64,000 nucleotides of DNA from Nocardioides palaemonis (lineage in GTDB: Bacteria > Actinomycetota > Actinomycetes > Propionibacteriales > Nocardioidaceae). The position numbers and the translations under genes are program-made. The notes beneath the pieces are model-generated. The model was not told where the DNA came from. It worked only from the letters and a program-made list of their open reading frames with translations, and ran no database searches. Within the stretch, counting starts at the first letter, position 1, and every line of letters begins with the position of its first letter. The stretch is from assembly GCF_018275325.1 (NCBI RefSeq), contig NZ_JAGVQR010000001.1:1488001-1552000 (forward strand), given 5' to 3'. This document shows, in pieces, positions 41,764-50,605 of the stretch.

Positions 41764-42258
41764 TCAGCCGCCGGCGCGCCACTCGAGGCGGCGGATGACC
41801 TCGCCCTCGTGCAGGGTGGTGGTCTCGCCGGTGTCGGCGAAGCCGCGGGCGCGGTAGAGCCGGAGCGCCCGCCGGTTCGCGTCGCGGGTCCAGACCGACA
41901 GGCGTGTCCAGCCAGGGCCGTGGTCGCCGCGCTGGACCGACCGCACCAGTGCTCCGGCCACGCCGCACCCCCACAGGGCGGGGTCGACGAAGACCATCGA
42001 CAGGTGGCCCGCGGCGGGGTCGTGCCCGTCGTCCCCGCGGTAGGGCTCGGCGACCAGCATCCCGGCCGGGCGCTCGCCGTAGTGGGCGAGCAGGGCGAGG
42101 TGCCCGGCGTCGACGCGGTCGGCGACCTTGGCCGCCACCCGCTCGACGCGCTGCGGCGTGGGCGGACGGTCGGTCGCGGTCCGTGCGGCCCGCCACACCT
42201 CGACCGCCAGCCGCCGGGACTCCTCGTCGAGGATCGCCGAGATGAGGGTCCGGGGCAT
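41764..42258 (-). CDS. GNAT-family N-acetyltransferase
   Basis: 164 residues. GNAT core with acetyl-CoA loop in LWGCGVAGALVRSV and the C-terminal LYRARGFADTGE typical of the fold. Substrate unknown. It ends 4 bases after the convergent threonine aldolase stop and lies 6 bases after the zinc-ribbon protein gene in the same direction. Confidence 0.85.
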   Translation of the reverse strand: MPRTLISAILDEESRRLAVEVWRAARTATDRPPTPQRVERVAAKVADRVDAGHLALLAHYGERPAGMLVAEPYRGDDGHDPAAGHLSMVFVDPALWGCGVAGALVRSVQRGDHGPGWTRLSVWTRDANRRALRLYRARGFADTGETTTLHEGEVIRRLEWRAGG

Positions 42259-42264
42259 CGGCCG

Positions 42265-43347
42265 TCAGCCGGCCTGACGGCCGAGGACGGAGATCTCGCT
42301 GATCGCGGTGTAGTCGCGCCCGAGCGGGCCCGCGCCGGGCGCGGTGACCTCACCGAGGGTGAGGGTCACCGTGGAGGTGGTCACCGGCGGCACCTTCAGG
42401 CGCTGCATCCCGGGGCGCTCGGCCAGCGTCTGCTCGACGGTGCTGCCGTCGTCGAAGGTCCAGGTCACCGACAGGACGCGGCGGTTGTTCGGGTACCAGT
42501 CGACGCCCTCGACCTGCTTGGCGTAGCCGTTGACGAGCCCGACCCGGTCGACCACGGTCGGCCCGGCCAAGGTGACCGTGATGGCCTGGCCCGCGGCGGA
42601 CCCGGCGGTGCGCCAGGCGGTGGCCGGGATCCCGTCGCCCATCTGGGCGGCGTCGTAGGCGACCAGGTCGCCGTCGAGGTCCGTCGTCGGGGGAGCGGTC
42701 GCCGGCACGCCGAACGTGGCCCCGGCCGCGGCGTCGAACCGCTCGCCCACTCCCTGCGGGACGGCGGGCTGCTCCTCGCCGGCCTCCTCACCACCGTCCG
42801 CGCCCGCGGTCGGCTCGGACGCGACCGCCGTCGACGTGTCGGTCGCCGCGTCGACGGTGTCGTCGTCGCTCGTGTCGAGGACCCGGAGCAGGAGCAGCGC
42901 CACCGCCAGGAGCGCGACCGCGCCCGCGACCCAGAGGATCCACCCGCGAGGGGGAAGCGGGTCGTCGGGCCCGAGCTCGTCGGCGTCGTGGTAGGGCAGC
43001 AGCTCCTCGTCGGGGTCCCATGCGGACGGGGCCGGGGCGGGCGTCGGAGCCGGGCGCCGGAGCCCGCGGCGGGCACGCGCCGGCTCGGGGACGCGGGTCG
43101 GCGGGACCGGCGTCGGGTCGGCGGCCTGCACCGGCACCTCGACCGGTGGCGCCTCGGCGACCTCGGCGGCCCGGACCGGCGGGGGTGGCGGAGGAGGCGG
43201 GGACGCGGCCGCGGGAGCGGCCGGGCGGGGCGCCGGCGGGTGGGCGGAGGCGGGCGCCGGGTCGCCGATCCGGTGCCCGCAGTTGAGGCAGAACCGGCCC
43301 ACGCCGAGCTCGGCACCGCACCTCACGCACGTGTCCACGGGCCCCAC
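42265..43347 (-). CDS. Zinc-ribbon membrane protein with discoidin/NADase-type glycan-binding domain
   Basis: 360 residues, GTG at 43347 (GTG at 43338 equally possible). N-terminal zinc ribbon with four Cys (CVRC...CLNC in residues 7-23); Pro-rich linker (30-130); one transmembrane helix near 137-157; acidic stretch; then a beta-sandwich domain (about 205-355) resembling the 'NADase-type glycan-binding' discoidin domain (ATAWRTAGSAAGQAITVTL near 245). So a cytoplasmic zinc head and an extracellular glycan-binding tail. Function not known. Confidence 0.8.
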   Translation of the reverse strand: MGPVDTCVRCGAELGVGRFCLNCGHRIGDPAPASAHPPAPRPAAPAAASPPPPPPPPVRAAEVAEAPPVEVPVQAADPTPVPPTRVPEPARARRGLRRPAPTPAPAPSAWDPDEELLPYHDADELGPDDPLPPRGWILWVAGAVALLAVALLLLRVLDTSDDDTVDAATDTSTAVASEPTAGADGGEEAGEEQPAVPQGVGERFDAAAGATFGVPATAPPTTDLDGDLVAYDAAQMGDGIPATAWRTAGSAAGQAITVTLAGPTVVDRVGLVNGYAKQVEGVDWYPNNRRVLSVTWTFDDGSTVEQTLAERPGMQRLKVPPVTTSTVTLTLGEVTAPGAGPLGRDYTAISEISVLGRQAG

Positions 43348-43387
43348 GATAGGGGGAGGGACCCACGGGAGGGGGCCGGTCGCGGGC

Positions 43388-44287
43388 TCAGACGGCGATG
43401 TGCGGGACCTCGCCCTCGACCGCCCGGCGTGGGGCGAGCTCGACGGTCAGCATCGCCACCAGCACCATCGTGCCGCCCACCAGCAGCCGTGCGGTGACGT
43501 CCTCGCCACCCAGCCAGACCGCGGACAGGGAGGCGAAGACCGGCTCCATGCTCATGATGATCGCGCTGCGGGTCGGCGGCAGGTGGGCCTGTGCCCACGT
43601 CTGCCCGAGCAGGCCGAGGGCGCCCACGACGACCGCCATGTAGAGCACCGACACCCAGTCCGAGGTGCGGTCGGGCAGCACGATGCCGTCTGGCGCCGTG
43701 GCGATCGTGCAGACCACCGCGATCACCATGATCTGCAGGATCGTCATGCCGATCGCGTCGCGCGCGGAGGACCACGCCCCGAGACCGACGATGTGGAGCG
43801 CGTAGAGCACCGCGGAGGCGAGCGTGATCGCCTCGCCGTAGCCGACGCTGAGCCCGTCGAGCGCGAGGACGGCCAGGCCGACGGTCGCGAGCGCGACCGC
43901 CGCCCACGTGACGCGGGGGATCCGGGTGCGGAGGATGGCCGCCGCGAGCAGCGGCGTGCAGACGACGTAGAGCCCGGTCACGAACCCGCTGATGCTCGCC
44001 GGGGTGTGTGCCAGGCCGGCGGTCTGGAGGATCTGCGCCACGCCGTAGAGCAGCCCGAGGACGGCGGCGTGCCGGCGCACGACGGGGGAGAGCCGCGCGA
44101 TCGCCCGCGGCGCCACGAGGAGCAGGGCCAGCGACGCGACGGTGAACCGCAGCGCGAGGAAGTCGAGCGTCGGGACCCGGTCGAGGAGGTCCTTGATCAT
44201 GAAGAACGTGCTGCCCCAGCACGCGGCGAGGGCGAGCAGCGCGAGGGACGCGAGCAGGGTCGTGCGTCGGGTCTGCTCGGGTGTCAC
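43388..44287 (-). CDS. EamA-family (DMT) transporter
   Basis: 299 residues, ten predicted helices in two EamA repeats, each starting with the typical LLAACWGSTFFMIKDLL and AGEAITLASAVLYALH-type segments. Members export metabolites such as amino acids; the substrate is not evident. Stands alone between the zinc-ribbon protein and the PASTA kinase, all on the minus strand. Confidence 0.85.
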   Translation of the reverse strand: MTPEQTRRTTLLASLALLALAACWGSTFFMIKDLLDRVPTLDFLALRFTVASLALLLVAPRAIARLSPVVRRHAAVLGLLYGVAQILQTAGLAHTPASISGFVTGLYVVCTPLLAAAILRTRIPRVTWAAVALATVGLAVLALDGLSVGYGEAITLASAVLYALHIVGLGAWSSARDAIGMTILQIMVIAVVCTIATAPDGIVLPDRTSDWVSVLYMAVVVGALGLLGQTWAQAHLPPTRSAIIMSMEPVFASLSAVWLGGEDVTARLLVGGTMVLVAMLTVELAPRRAVEGEVPHIAV

Positions 44288-44304
44288 GGACGAAGGCTAG
44301 GACC

Positions 44305-46458
44305 TCAGATGAGGAAGAGCGTGATCGTGGAGCCCTTCGGGACCGCGTCGCCCGCGCCGGGGTCGGAGCTGAAGACGTAGCCCAGCCCGAGGTAGTTGTC
44401 CGACTGCTCGGTGGCGACCTGGAACCCGAGGCCCTCGAGGAGCTCCGTCGCGGCGTCGACGCCCATCGCGCGCACCCGCGGGACCTCGACGAGCTCGGGG
44501 CCCTTCGAGACCACGAAGGTGACGGTGTCGCCGCGGAAGAGGGTGCCGGTGGTGGGGTCCTGGGAGATGACCACGCCGTCGGGCACGGTGTCGCTGTACT
44601 CCTCCGACGCCACGTCCACCTGCAGCCCGCGCTTCTCCAGCGCCGCGGTCGCGTCGTCGAGGTCCTTGCCGGTCCAGTCCTTGACCTCGATCGGCTTGCG
44701 GCCCCGGCTCAGCACGAGGTCGACGGTGGCGCCCGGCTTGAGGGTCGTGCCGGCCTTGGGGGAGGTGCGGATGACCTGGCCCTCGGGGACGGTCTCGCTC
44801 CACCGGCCCTTGCTCGACCCGAAGGCGAGGTTGGTGGCGGCCAGCGCGTCCTGCGCCTGGTCCTCGGTCTGGCCGGCGAGCTGGGGGACGTCGTAGCGCT
44901 CCGGACCGAGGGACAGCACCAGCGTCACGGTGCCGCCGTCGAGGACCTTGCCGCCGGGCTCCGGGTCGGTGGCGATCACCAGCCCGGCGGCGACGTTCTC
45001 GGAGTACGCCGGATCGCCCGCCTCGGCGTCCAGACCGGCCGACTCGAGCTTGGCCGACGCCGCCGCCTCGTCCAGGCCGAGCACCCCGGGGGCGGTGGTG
45101 TAGCGCGCCCACCCGAACCACCAGGCGCCGACGCCGATCCCGGCGACGAGGAGGAGGGAGAGGACCAGCAGCAGCGGTCCCTTGAGGGAGCGGCGGCGCG
45201 CCGTGGTCGTGACCGGCGTGACGCGGCTGGGCGGGCGCGGTCCTCCCGGGCGCTCCGGCGCGGTCGCACGCACCGGCATCGCGGTCGTGACGGGGTCGGG
45301 CTCCGGCTCGGCGACCGCGGTCCGCGGGCGGTCGGCTGGCGTCGCGACCGGGTGCCGCTCCAGCGCGGTGGTCCGGTCCGGGCTGCCGTCGTCGACGAGG
45401 CCGGACTCGCGCGGGTCGACCTCGGTGAGCAGCGCGAGTGCGCCGGCGTCGAACGGCTCGGGCCGGGTGTCGTCCGCGCCCGGCGCCTCGTCGGTGACCG
45501 CCGGGCGCCGCGGCATCAGGTCGGCCGCGAGCTCGGGGTCGGACGCGAGGCCCTCGCGCAGCGCCTGCTCGACCCGGTGGAGGTGGTGGAGGAGGACCGT
45601 GGCGTCGGCCGGCCGCTGGCCGCGGTCGCGCGAGGTGGCGCGGGCGACGAGCGCGTCGACGTAGTCCGGGGTGCCGGGCTGGAGCAGCGACGGCATCGGC
45701 ACGTCGTGGTGCACGTGGCGGTAGGCGACCTGGATGGGCGACTCACCCTCGTGCGGCTTGGCCCCGGTGAGCAGCTCGTAGAGCACCACGCCGGCGGCGT
45801 AGACGTCGGCGCGCGCGTCCGAGCGACCGTCGACGACCAGCTCGGGGGCGAGGTAGGACACGGTGCCGATCAGCACCCCGCCGGTCGCGGTGTGCTGGGT
45901 GTCGGCGCTGACCGCCTTCGCCAGCCCGAAGTCGGCCACCTTCACCCGTCCGCCGTGCGCCTCGTCGGCGATCAGCACGTTCTCCGGCTTCACGTCGCGG
46001 TGCACGAGGCCGGCGCGGTGCGCGGCGGCGAGCGCCGAGACGACCGGCTCGAGGAGCGCGAGGGCGCGGGTGGGAGGCATCGGCGCCTCCTTGCGGACCA
46101 CGTCGCGCAGCGTGTGGCCGGGGACGTACTCCATGACCAGGAAGACCGTGTCGGTGCCGTCGGACGTGTCGTCGCCCTGGTCGTAGACGCCCACGACGTG
46201 GGGGTGGTTGAGCCGTGCGGCGGCGCGCGCCTCGCGCACGAACCGCTCGGCGAACTCCTGGTCGTCACCGAGGCCCGGGTGCATCACCTTGACCGCGACG
46301 GTGCGGTCGAGGCGGGTGTCGGTGGCCTCGTAGACACTGGCCATGCCGCCGCGGGCGACCCGGGCGGTGATGCGGTAGCGGCGGTCCAGCAGCCGACCGA
46401 CCATGGGGTCGCCAGCAGCGCCGGGCGCGGTTGCGCGCGCGTGCTCGGGTGGCTCCAC
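44305..46458 (-). CDS. PASTA-domain serine/threonine kinase
   Basis: 717 residues, GTG start with GGAGGTCGACC before it. Kinase domain about 28-295: Lys57 (VAVK), catalytic loop HRDVKPEN (153-160), DFG 176-178. A Pro-rich juxtamembrane region precedes a transmembrane helix at about 427-449; four PASTA repeats follow (about 453-717), the usual readers of peptidoglycan fragments. It is next to, and divergent from, an Rv2175c-like gene, as pknL is in M. tuberculosis (memory); unlike PknL there, this one keeps PASTA domains. Confidence 0.93.
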   Translation of the reverse strand: MEPPEHARATAPGAAGDPMVGRLLDRRYRITARVARGGMASVYEATDTRLDRTVAVKVMHPGLGDDQEFAERFVREARAAARLNHPHVVGVYDQGDDTSDGTDTVFLVMEYVPGHTLRDVVRKEAPMPPTRALALLEPVVSALAAAHRAGLVHRDVKPENVLIADEAHGGRVKVADFGLAKAVSADTQHTATGGVLIGTVSYLAPELVVDGRSDARADVYAAGVVLYELLTGAKPHEGESPIQVAYRHVHHDVPMPSLLQPGTPDYVDALVARATSRDRGQRPADATVLLHHLHRVEQALREGLASDPELAADLMPRRPAVTDEAPGADDTRPEPFDAGALALLTEVDPRESGLVDDGSPDRTTALERHPVATPADRPRTAVAEPEPDPVTTAMPVRATAPERPGGPRPPSRVTPVTTTARRRSLKGPLLLVLSLLLVAGIGVGAWWFGWARYTTAPGVLGLDEAAASAKLESAGLDAEAGDPAYSENVAAGLVIATDPEPGGKVLDGGTVTLVLSLGPERYDVPQLAGQTEDQAQDALAATNLAFGSSKGRWSETVPEGQVIRTSPKAGTTLKPGATVDLVLSRGRKPIEVKDWTGKDLDDATAALEKRGLQVDVASEEYSDTVPDGVVISQDPTTGTLFRGDTVTFVVSKGPELVEVPRVRAMGVDAATELLEGLGFQVATEQSDNYLGLGYVFSSDPGAGDAVPKGSTITLFLI

Positions 46459-46582
46459 GGTCGACCTCCATCACCGGACGGGGAAGGATCCGGCCCCCAC
46501 ATCGTACGGAAGCGGCGCCCAGGGCCCGGCCCAGGCGCGGACCCCCGGCGTGGCGCGGCGCCCCCGTGACAGACTTCGCGCC

Positions 46583-46954
46583 ATGAGTGACGCCCCCCTC
46601 GCCGACCGTGACCTCGCCGCCCTCGTCCCCGAGTGGCTGGACTGGGCCGAGGTCGCGCAGCTGCTCGGCGTGACGCCCTCGAAGGTGCGCACGATGATCC
46701 GCGACCACGAGCTCGCCGCTGCCTTCCCCGTGCCGGGGGCCGGGCCGAAGGTGCCCGCCGACTTCATCCAGGACGGGCTCGTGGTCAAGGGGCTGCCCGG
46801 CCTGCTCACCCTGTTGCACGACCACCGCTTCGACGACCGCGAGTGCATCGCCTGGCTGTTCACCGACGACGACCTCCCGGGCCGGCCGATCGACGCGCTG
46901 CGGGAGAACCGCGGCAGCGAGGTCAAGCGGCGCGCGCAGGTGCTGGAGTACTGA
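46583..46954 (+). CDS. Rv2175c-family winged-helix DNA-binding protein
   Basis: 123 residues. The helix-turn-helix runs about 18-42 (DWAEVAQLLGVTPSKVRTMIRDH), followed by the family's conserved FDDRECIAWLF and a basic C terminus. In M. tuberculosis Rv2175c is a substrate of PknL and binds DNA; here the kinase gene is likewise its divergent neighbour (124-base gap). It shares one base with the RNase gene (TGATG), so the two are coupled. Confidence 0.88.
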   Translation: MSDAPLADRDLAALVPEWLDWAEVAQLLGVTPSKVRTMIRDHELAAAFPVPGAGPKVPADFIQDGLVVKGLPGLLTLLHDHRFDDRECIAWLFTDDDLPGRPIDALRENRGSEVKRRAQVLEY

Positions 46955-47466
46955 TGGCCGCCGGGGCCGGCCGCCAGCGGTTCCGGTGGCTGCTGCTGCT
47001 CGTCGCCGCCGTCCTGCTCCTCGTCTGGGCGGTCGGCGGCGGCCTCTCCGGCGGCGACGGGGACGCGGGTGCCGACGGCCCGACCGTGGCCCGCGACACC
47101 ACGTCGACGGCCCCCACGTCCGACCCGACGTCCGACCCCACCACCGAGCCCGGCACCGACGCCTCGACCGACCCCGACAGCGGGCTGCCGCTCGTCCGCC
47201 TCGCCGACCTGCCGCGCGAGGCGGCCCGCACGGTCGAGCTGATCGACCGCGGCGGCCCGTTCCCGGAGGACGAGGACGACGGTGTCTTCGGCAACCGCGA
47301 GGACCTGCTGCCCGACCAGCCGTACGGCTACTACCGGGAGTACACCGTGCCGACGCCCGGAGCCGACACGCGCGGCGCGCGGCGCATCGTCGCCGGAGAC
47401 GGCGGCGAGCTCTACTGGACCGCCGACCACTACCAGTCGTTCTCGCGCATCGTGAGGACGTCGTGA
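46954..47466 (+). CDS. Secreted or membrane-anchored guanyl-specific ribonuclease (RNase Sa/N1 family)
   Basis: 170 residues. N-terminal hydrophobic segment (about 12-30), then a Thr/Ser/Asp/Pro-rich linker (40-78), then a microbial RNase domain (80-170). Catalytic residues line up with RNase Sa: Glu129 (YREYTV), Arg140 and Arg144 (TRGARRIV), His159 (DHYQSF). It would cut RNA after G outside the cytoplasm. A barstar-like gene overlaps its stop codon by four bases, protecting the producer. Start ATG overlaps the Rv2175c stop. Confidence 0.92.
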   Translation: MAAGAGRQRFRWLLLLVAAVLLLVWAVGGGLSGGDGDAGADGPTVARDTTSTAPTSDPTSDPTTEPGTDASTDPDSGLPLVRLADLPREAARTVELIDRGGPFPEDEDDGVFGNREDLLPDQPYGYYREYTVPTPGADTRGARRIVAGDGGELYWTADHYQSFSRIVRTS

Positions 47467-47897
47467 GCGGCCTGGCCGCGGTGCTGTCCGGGCGTCGCGC
47501 GCCGGGCATCGACCACTGGCACTCGGCGCTCGCCGTCGACGACGTGCGGCACGCGGTGGAGCACGCGGGGTGGGGGTTCGGCCACGTCGACGGCTGGACC
47601 CGCGCCGACACCAAGGCCGGCTTCCTCGCGGCGGTGGGGGAGACGCTGAGCTTCCCCGACCACTACGGACAGAACTTCGACGCCCTCGCCGACTGCCTCC
47701 ACGACGTCGGGTCCGGCACGGCCGGCGTGCTGCTGCTCTGGGACGGCTGGGCCACCCTCGCCCGCTCCGACGAGCGCGCGTTCAGCGTCGCGCTCAGCGT
47801 CCTCGGCTCCCGGGTCGCCGCCGACCGCGGCGTGCCCTTCGCGGTGCTGCTGCGCGGCGAGGGCCCGGTCGTGCCGGGCGTCACCAGCCTGGACTGA
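47463..47897 (+). CDS. Barstar-family ribonuclease inhibitor
   Basis: 144 residues from GTG at 47463, overlapping the RNase stop (GTGA). Barstar core in residues 45-125: LSFPDHYGQNFDALADCLHDVG (about 62-83), where Asp and Glu/Asn of the first helix and loop insert into the RNase active site in known barstars. Cytoplasmic, no signal peptide. Forms a toxin-immunity pair with the RNase before it. Confidence 0.92.
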   Translation: MSGLAAVLSGRRAPGIDHWHSALAVDDVRHAVEHAGWGFGHVDGWTRADTKAGFLAAVGETLSFPDHYGQNFDALADCLHDVGSGTAGVLLLWDGWATLARSDERAFSVALSVLGSRVAADRGVPFAVLLRGEGPVVPGVTSLD

Positions 47898-47945
47898 GCG
47901 TCGACCGCCGGTCGAGGAGGGCGCCCGCGCCCGTCACGAGCCCCC

Positions 47946-49010
47946 TCAGACGGTCCGCTGCGTCGCCGCGGCGGCGAGGTCGGTGAGCACGCCGCGCGCG
48001 GTCGGGTCGACGTCGGCGGCCTCGAGCGCGGTGACGGCGCGGTCGGCGAGGTGGCCGATGACCTCCTCGACCTGCGCCCGCGCGCCCGACGCGTCGATGA
48101 TGTCGCGGAGCTCGTCGACGTCGGCGGGCGAGAGCGGGGTGCCGAGCGCGGCGTCGAGCCGCGCGGCCGCAGCAGGTGAGGCGGCGTCCAGTGCCAGGGC
48201 GACCAGCACGGTGCGCTTGCCCTCGACCAGGTCGTCGCCGGCCGGCTTGCCGGTCTGGGCGGGGTCGCCGAAGACCCCGAGCAGGTCGTCGCGGAGCTGG
48301 AACGCCTCGCCCAGCGGGAGCCCGAAGCGGGTGAGCTGGTCGAGCTGGGCCGGCGTCGCGCCGGCGAGGCCGGCCCCGACGTGGAGCGGCCGCTCGATCG
48401 AGTACTTCGCGGACTTGTAGCGCAGCACCGTCATCGCGGTGTCGACGTCGGCCCGGCCGCGGGCCTGCACGGACACGTCGAGGAACTGCCCGGCGATCAC
48501 CTCGTTGCGGCACTGCTCGAAGAGCGTCAGGCCGGGCCCGACCTCCTCGGGCGCGAAGCCGCTGTGCCGCAGGAGGTCCTCGGCCCAGCCGAGCAGGAGG
48601 TCGCCCAGCAAGATGGCGGCCGCGGCGCCGTACTGCTCGGCGTCGCCGCGCCACCCGGCGGAGCGGTGCTCGGCCTCGAACGCGCGGTGGGTGGCCGGGC
48701 GCCCGCGGCGGGTGTCGGAGGCGTCCATGAAGTCGTCGTGCACCAGAGCGCTGGCGTGCAGCACCTCCAGGGAGGCGCACGCGCGGGCCAGGGCCTGCTC
48801 GTCGGCGACCTCCGGGCGCACCGCCCGGTGGCCCCAGTGGCAGAAGGCCGCGCGGAACCGCTTCCCGCCGGTCACGGCCGTACGCGCCTCCGCCACCAGG
48901 CGGCCGGCGTCGGGGCCGAGGGGGGCGAGCTCCGCCGCCCGCTCGTCGAGGAACGCGTCGAGGACCTGCTGGACCTGGTCGCGGAAGTCTGCGGGGTCCC
49001 ACGTCGTCAC
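47946..49010 (-). CDS. Polyprenyl (geranylgeranyl-type) diphosphate synthase
   Basis: 354 residues from GTG at 49010. First Asp-rich motif DDFMD at 92-96 and second DDLLGVFGD near 246; typical GGKRFRAAF and KSAKYSIERP segments. It condenses isopentenyl diphosphate units for menaquinone, carotenoid or lipid-carrier synthesis. Length and position match IdsA2 (Rv2173) of M. tuberculosis as I recall. Divergent from metF. Confidence 0.93.
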   Translation of the reverse strand: MTTWDPADFRDQVQQVLDAFLDERAAELAPLGPDAGRLVAEARTAVTGGKRFRAAFCHWGHRAVRPEVADEQALARACASLEVLHASALVHDDFMDASDTRRGRPATHRAFEAEHRSAGWRGDAEQYGAAAAILLGDLLLGWAEDLLRHSGFAPEEVGPGLTLFEQCRNEVIAGQFLDVSVQARGRADVDTAMTVLRYKSAKYSIERPLHVGAGLAGATPAQLDQLTRFGLPLGEAFQLRDDLLGVFGDPAQTGKPAGDDLVEGKRTVLVALALDAASPAAAARLDAALGTPLSPADVDELRDIIDASGARAQVEEVIGHLADRAVTALEAADVDPTARGVLTDLAAAATQRTV

Positions 49011-49073
49011 GCGGGCGAGCCTAACCAGTGGACACGGGCCGGGACGCATCGCCGTTCTCCGTAGGCTGGTGCC

Positions 49074-49964
49074 ATGTCGACCGGTCGCGGCCTGAGCATG
49101 GGCGAGCTCCTCGCGCGCGGCGAGCGCTCGTTCTCCTTCGAGTTCTTCCCGCCCAAGGACGCCGCCGGCGAGGAGCAGCTCTGGCAGGCGATCACCGAGC
49201 TCGAGCCCTACGGCCCGACGTTCGTGTCGGTGACCTACGGAGCCGGTGGCACGACCCGCGACCGGACCGTCGCGATCACCGCCCGCATCGCCCGCGAGAC
49301 CAGCATGCTGCCGGTCGCCCACCTCACCTGCGTCGGCCACACCACGCAGGAGCTCTCCGCCATCCTCGACGACCTCGCCGGCGCCGGGGTGCACCACGTG
49401 ATGGCGCTCCGCGGCGACCCGCCCGGCGGACCCGGCTCACCCTGGACGCCCACCGACGGCGGCCTCACCTACGCCAGCGAGCTCGTCGCGCTGGTGCACC
49501 GCCGCCCCGACATGCGCATCGGCGTGGCGGCGTTCCCGGAGGGCCACGTCGACGCGGTCGACCTCGAGCAGGACGCCCGGGTGCTGCGCGCCAAGTACGA
49601 CGCCGGTGCCGAGTTCGCGGTGACCGACATGGTGCTGCGCGCGTCCGACTACGTCGGGCTGGTCGAGCGGGCCGAGCGGGTCGGGGCGGACCTCCCGATC
49701 ATCCCCGGCATCATGCCGATCCTGAACCTGCGCTCGATGGAGCGGATGGTCGAGTTCTCCGGTCGCCAGCTGCCCGACGAGGTCGTCGCCCGCCTCGCGC
49801 CGTTCGCCGAGGACCCCGCCGGGCTGCGCCAGGAGGGCATCGCGATCGCGACCGAGCTGTGCGAGGCGCTGCTCGACGCCGGCGCGCCGGGTCTGCACTT
49901 CTACACGCTCAACCGCTCGCGTGCGACCCGGGAGATCTTCGCCAACCTCCGCATCACGGTCTGA
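49074..49964 (+). CDS. metF: Methylenetetrahydrofolate reductase
   Basis: 296 residues; motifs FEFFPPK, FVSVTYGAGGTTRDRT, HLTCVGHT, ALRGDPP and FYTLNRS are those of MetF/MTHFR. With FAD and NAD(P)H it reduces 5,10-methylene-THF to 5-methyl-THF for methionine synthesis in the cytoplasm. ATG at 49074 is about 64 bases from the divergent polyprenyl synthase start. Confidence 0.95.
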   Translation: MSTGRGLSMGELLARGERSFSFEFFPPKDAAGEEQLWQAITELEPYGPTFVSVTYGAGGTTRDRTVAITARIARETSMLPVAHLTCVGHTTQELSAILDDLAGAGVHHVMALRGDPPGGPGSPWTPTDGGLTYASELVALVHRRPDMRIGVAAFPEGHVDAVDLEQDARVLRAKYDAGAEFAVTDMVLRASDYVGLVERAERVGADLPIIPGIMPILNLRSMERMVEFSGRQLPDEVVARLAPFAEDPAGLRQEGIAIATELCEALLDAGAPGLHFYTLNRSRATREIFANLRITV

Positions 49965-49998
49965 GGCGTCCCGGCAGCGCCCGGACTAGGTTGGGGCC

Positions 49999-50598
49999 AT
50001 GCGCACCGTCACCGTCACCGGGACCGGCACCGCGCGGGTCACCCCCGACACGGCCGTCGTCCGCCTGTCCGCCCTCGCCCGAGGCGCGGGCGTGTCCGAG
50101 GCCTACGAGGCGATGGCCGCAGCGGCCGCGACCGTGGTCGACGTCGCCGCGCGCCACACCGACGAGCGCCGGATCGCCTCGACCGGCATCACCGTGTGGC
50201 CCTTCCACGACCACGAGGGCAGGCGCGAGGGCTACGAGGCGCGACACGGCTACGCCATCGCCTGTGCGGACCTCGCGGAGGCCGGCGCGATGCTCGCCGA
50301 GCTGGCCCGGGAGGTCGGCGACGGGCTCGCCGTCGACGGCGTCGCCCTGGAGGTCGCCGACGACACCGTGGCCGGCGGCAAGGCCCGCGAGGCCGCGTTC
50401 CACGACGCGCGCGAGCGGGCCGCGGCGCTCGCCCGGATGTCCGGGGCCGGCCTGGGCTCGGTGCAGACGGTCGTGGAGGGCGACCCGGCGTCCGGACCGG
50501 TGCCGGTCGCCAAGGTCGCGCTCGCGTCCGCGGGCGGCCTCGAGCCCGGCGAGGCGACCGTGACGTCGACGGTCACGGTCGTGTGGGAGCTCGCCTGA
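49999..50598 (+). CDS. SIMPL-domain (DUF541) protein
   Basis: 199 residues. SIMPL repeats: TVTVTGTGTARVTPDTAVV at the start and VALEVADDTVAGGKAREAAFHDARERA later. Members elsewhere are periplasmic or wall proteins linked to stress; no signal peptide is seen here, so location is uncertain. Its stop codon abuts the stop of the convergent CrtI-like gene, together making the palindrome CGCCTGATCAGGCG. Confidence 0.88.
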   Translation: MRTVTVTGTGTARVTPDTAVVRLSALARGAGVSEAYEAMAAAAATVVDVAARHTDERRIASTGITVWPFHDHEGRREGYEARHGYAIACADLAEAGAMLAELAREVGDGLAVDGVALEVADDTVAGGKAREAAFHDARERAAALARMSGAGLGSVQTVVEGDPASGPVPVAKVALASAGGLEPGEATVTSTVTVVWELA

Positions 50599-50605
50599 TC
50601 AGGCG
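50592..50605. repeat. 14-bp palindrome spanning two abutting stop codons
   Basis: CGCCTGATCAGGCG contains TGA (50596-50598) of the SIMPL gene and, on the other strand, TGA (50601-50599) of the CrtI-like gene. There is no gap between the two genes. Too short to terminate transcription by itself. Confidence 0.8.

Noticed and set aside
38904..42353. 1149-residue minus-strand frame from the phosphoesterase to the GNAT gene
   Set aside because: Antisense to aroG and threonine aldolase; no motif; includes the non-coding repeat block.
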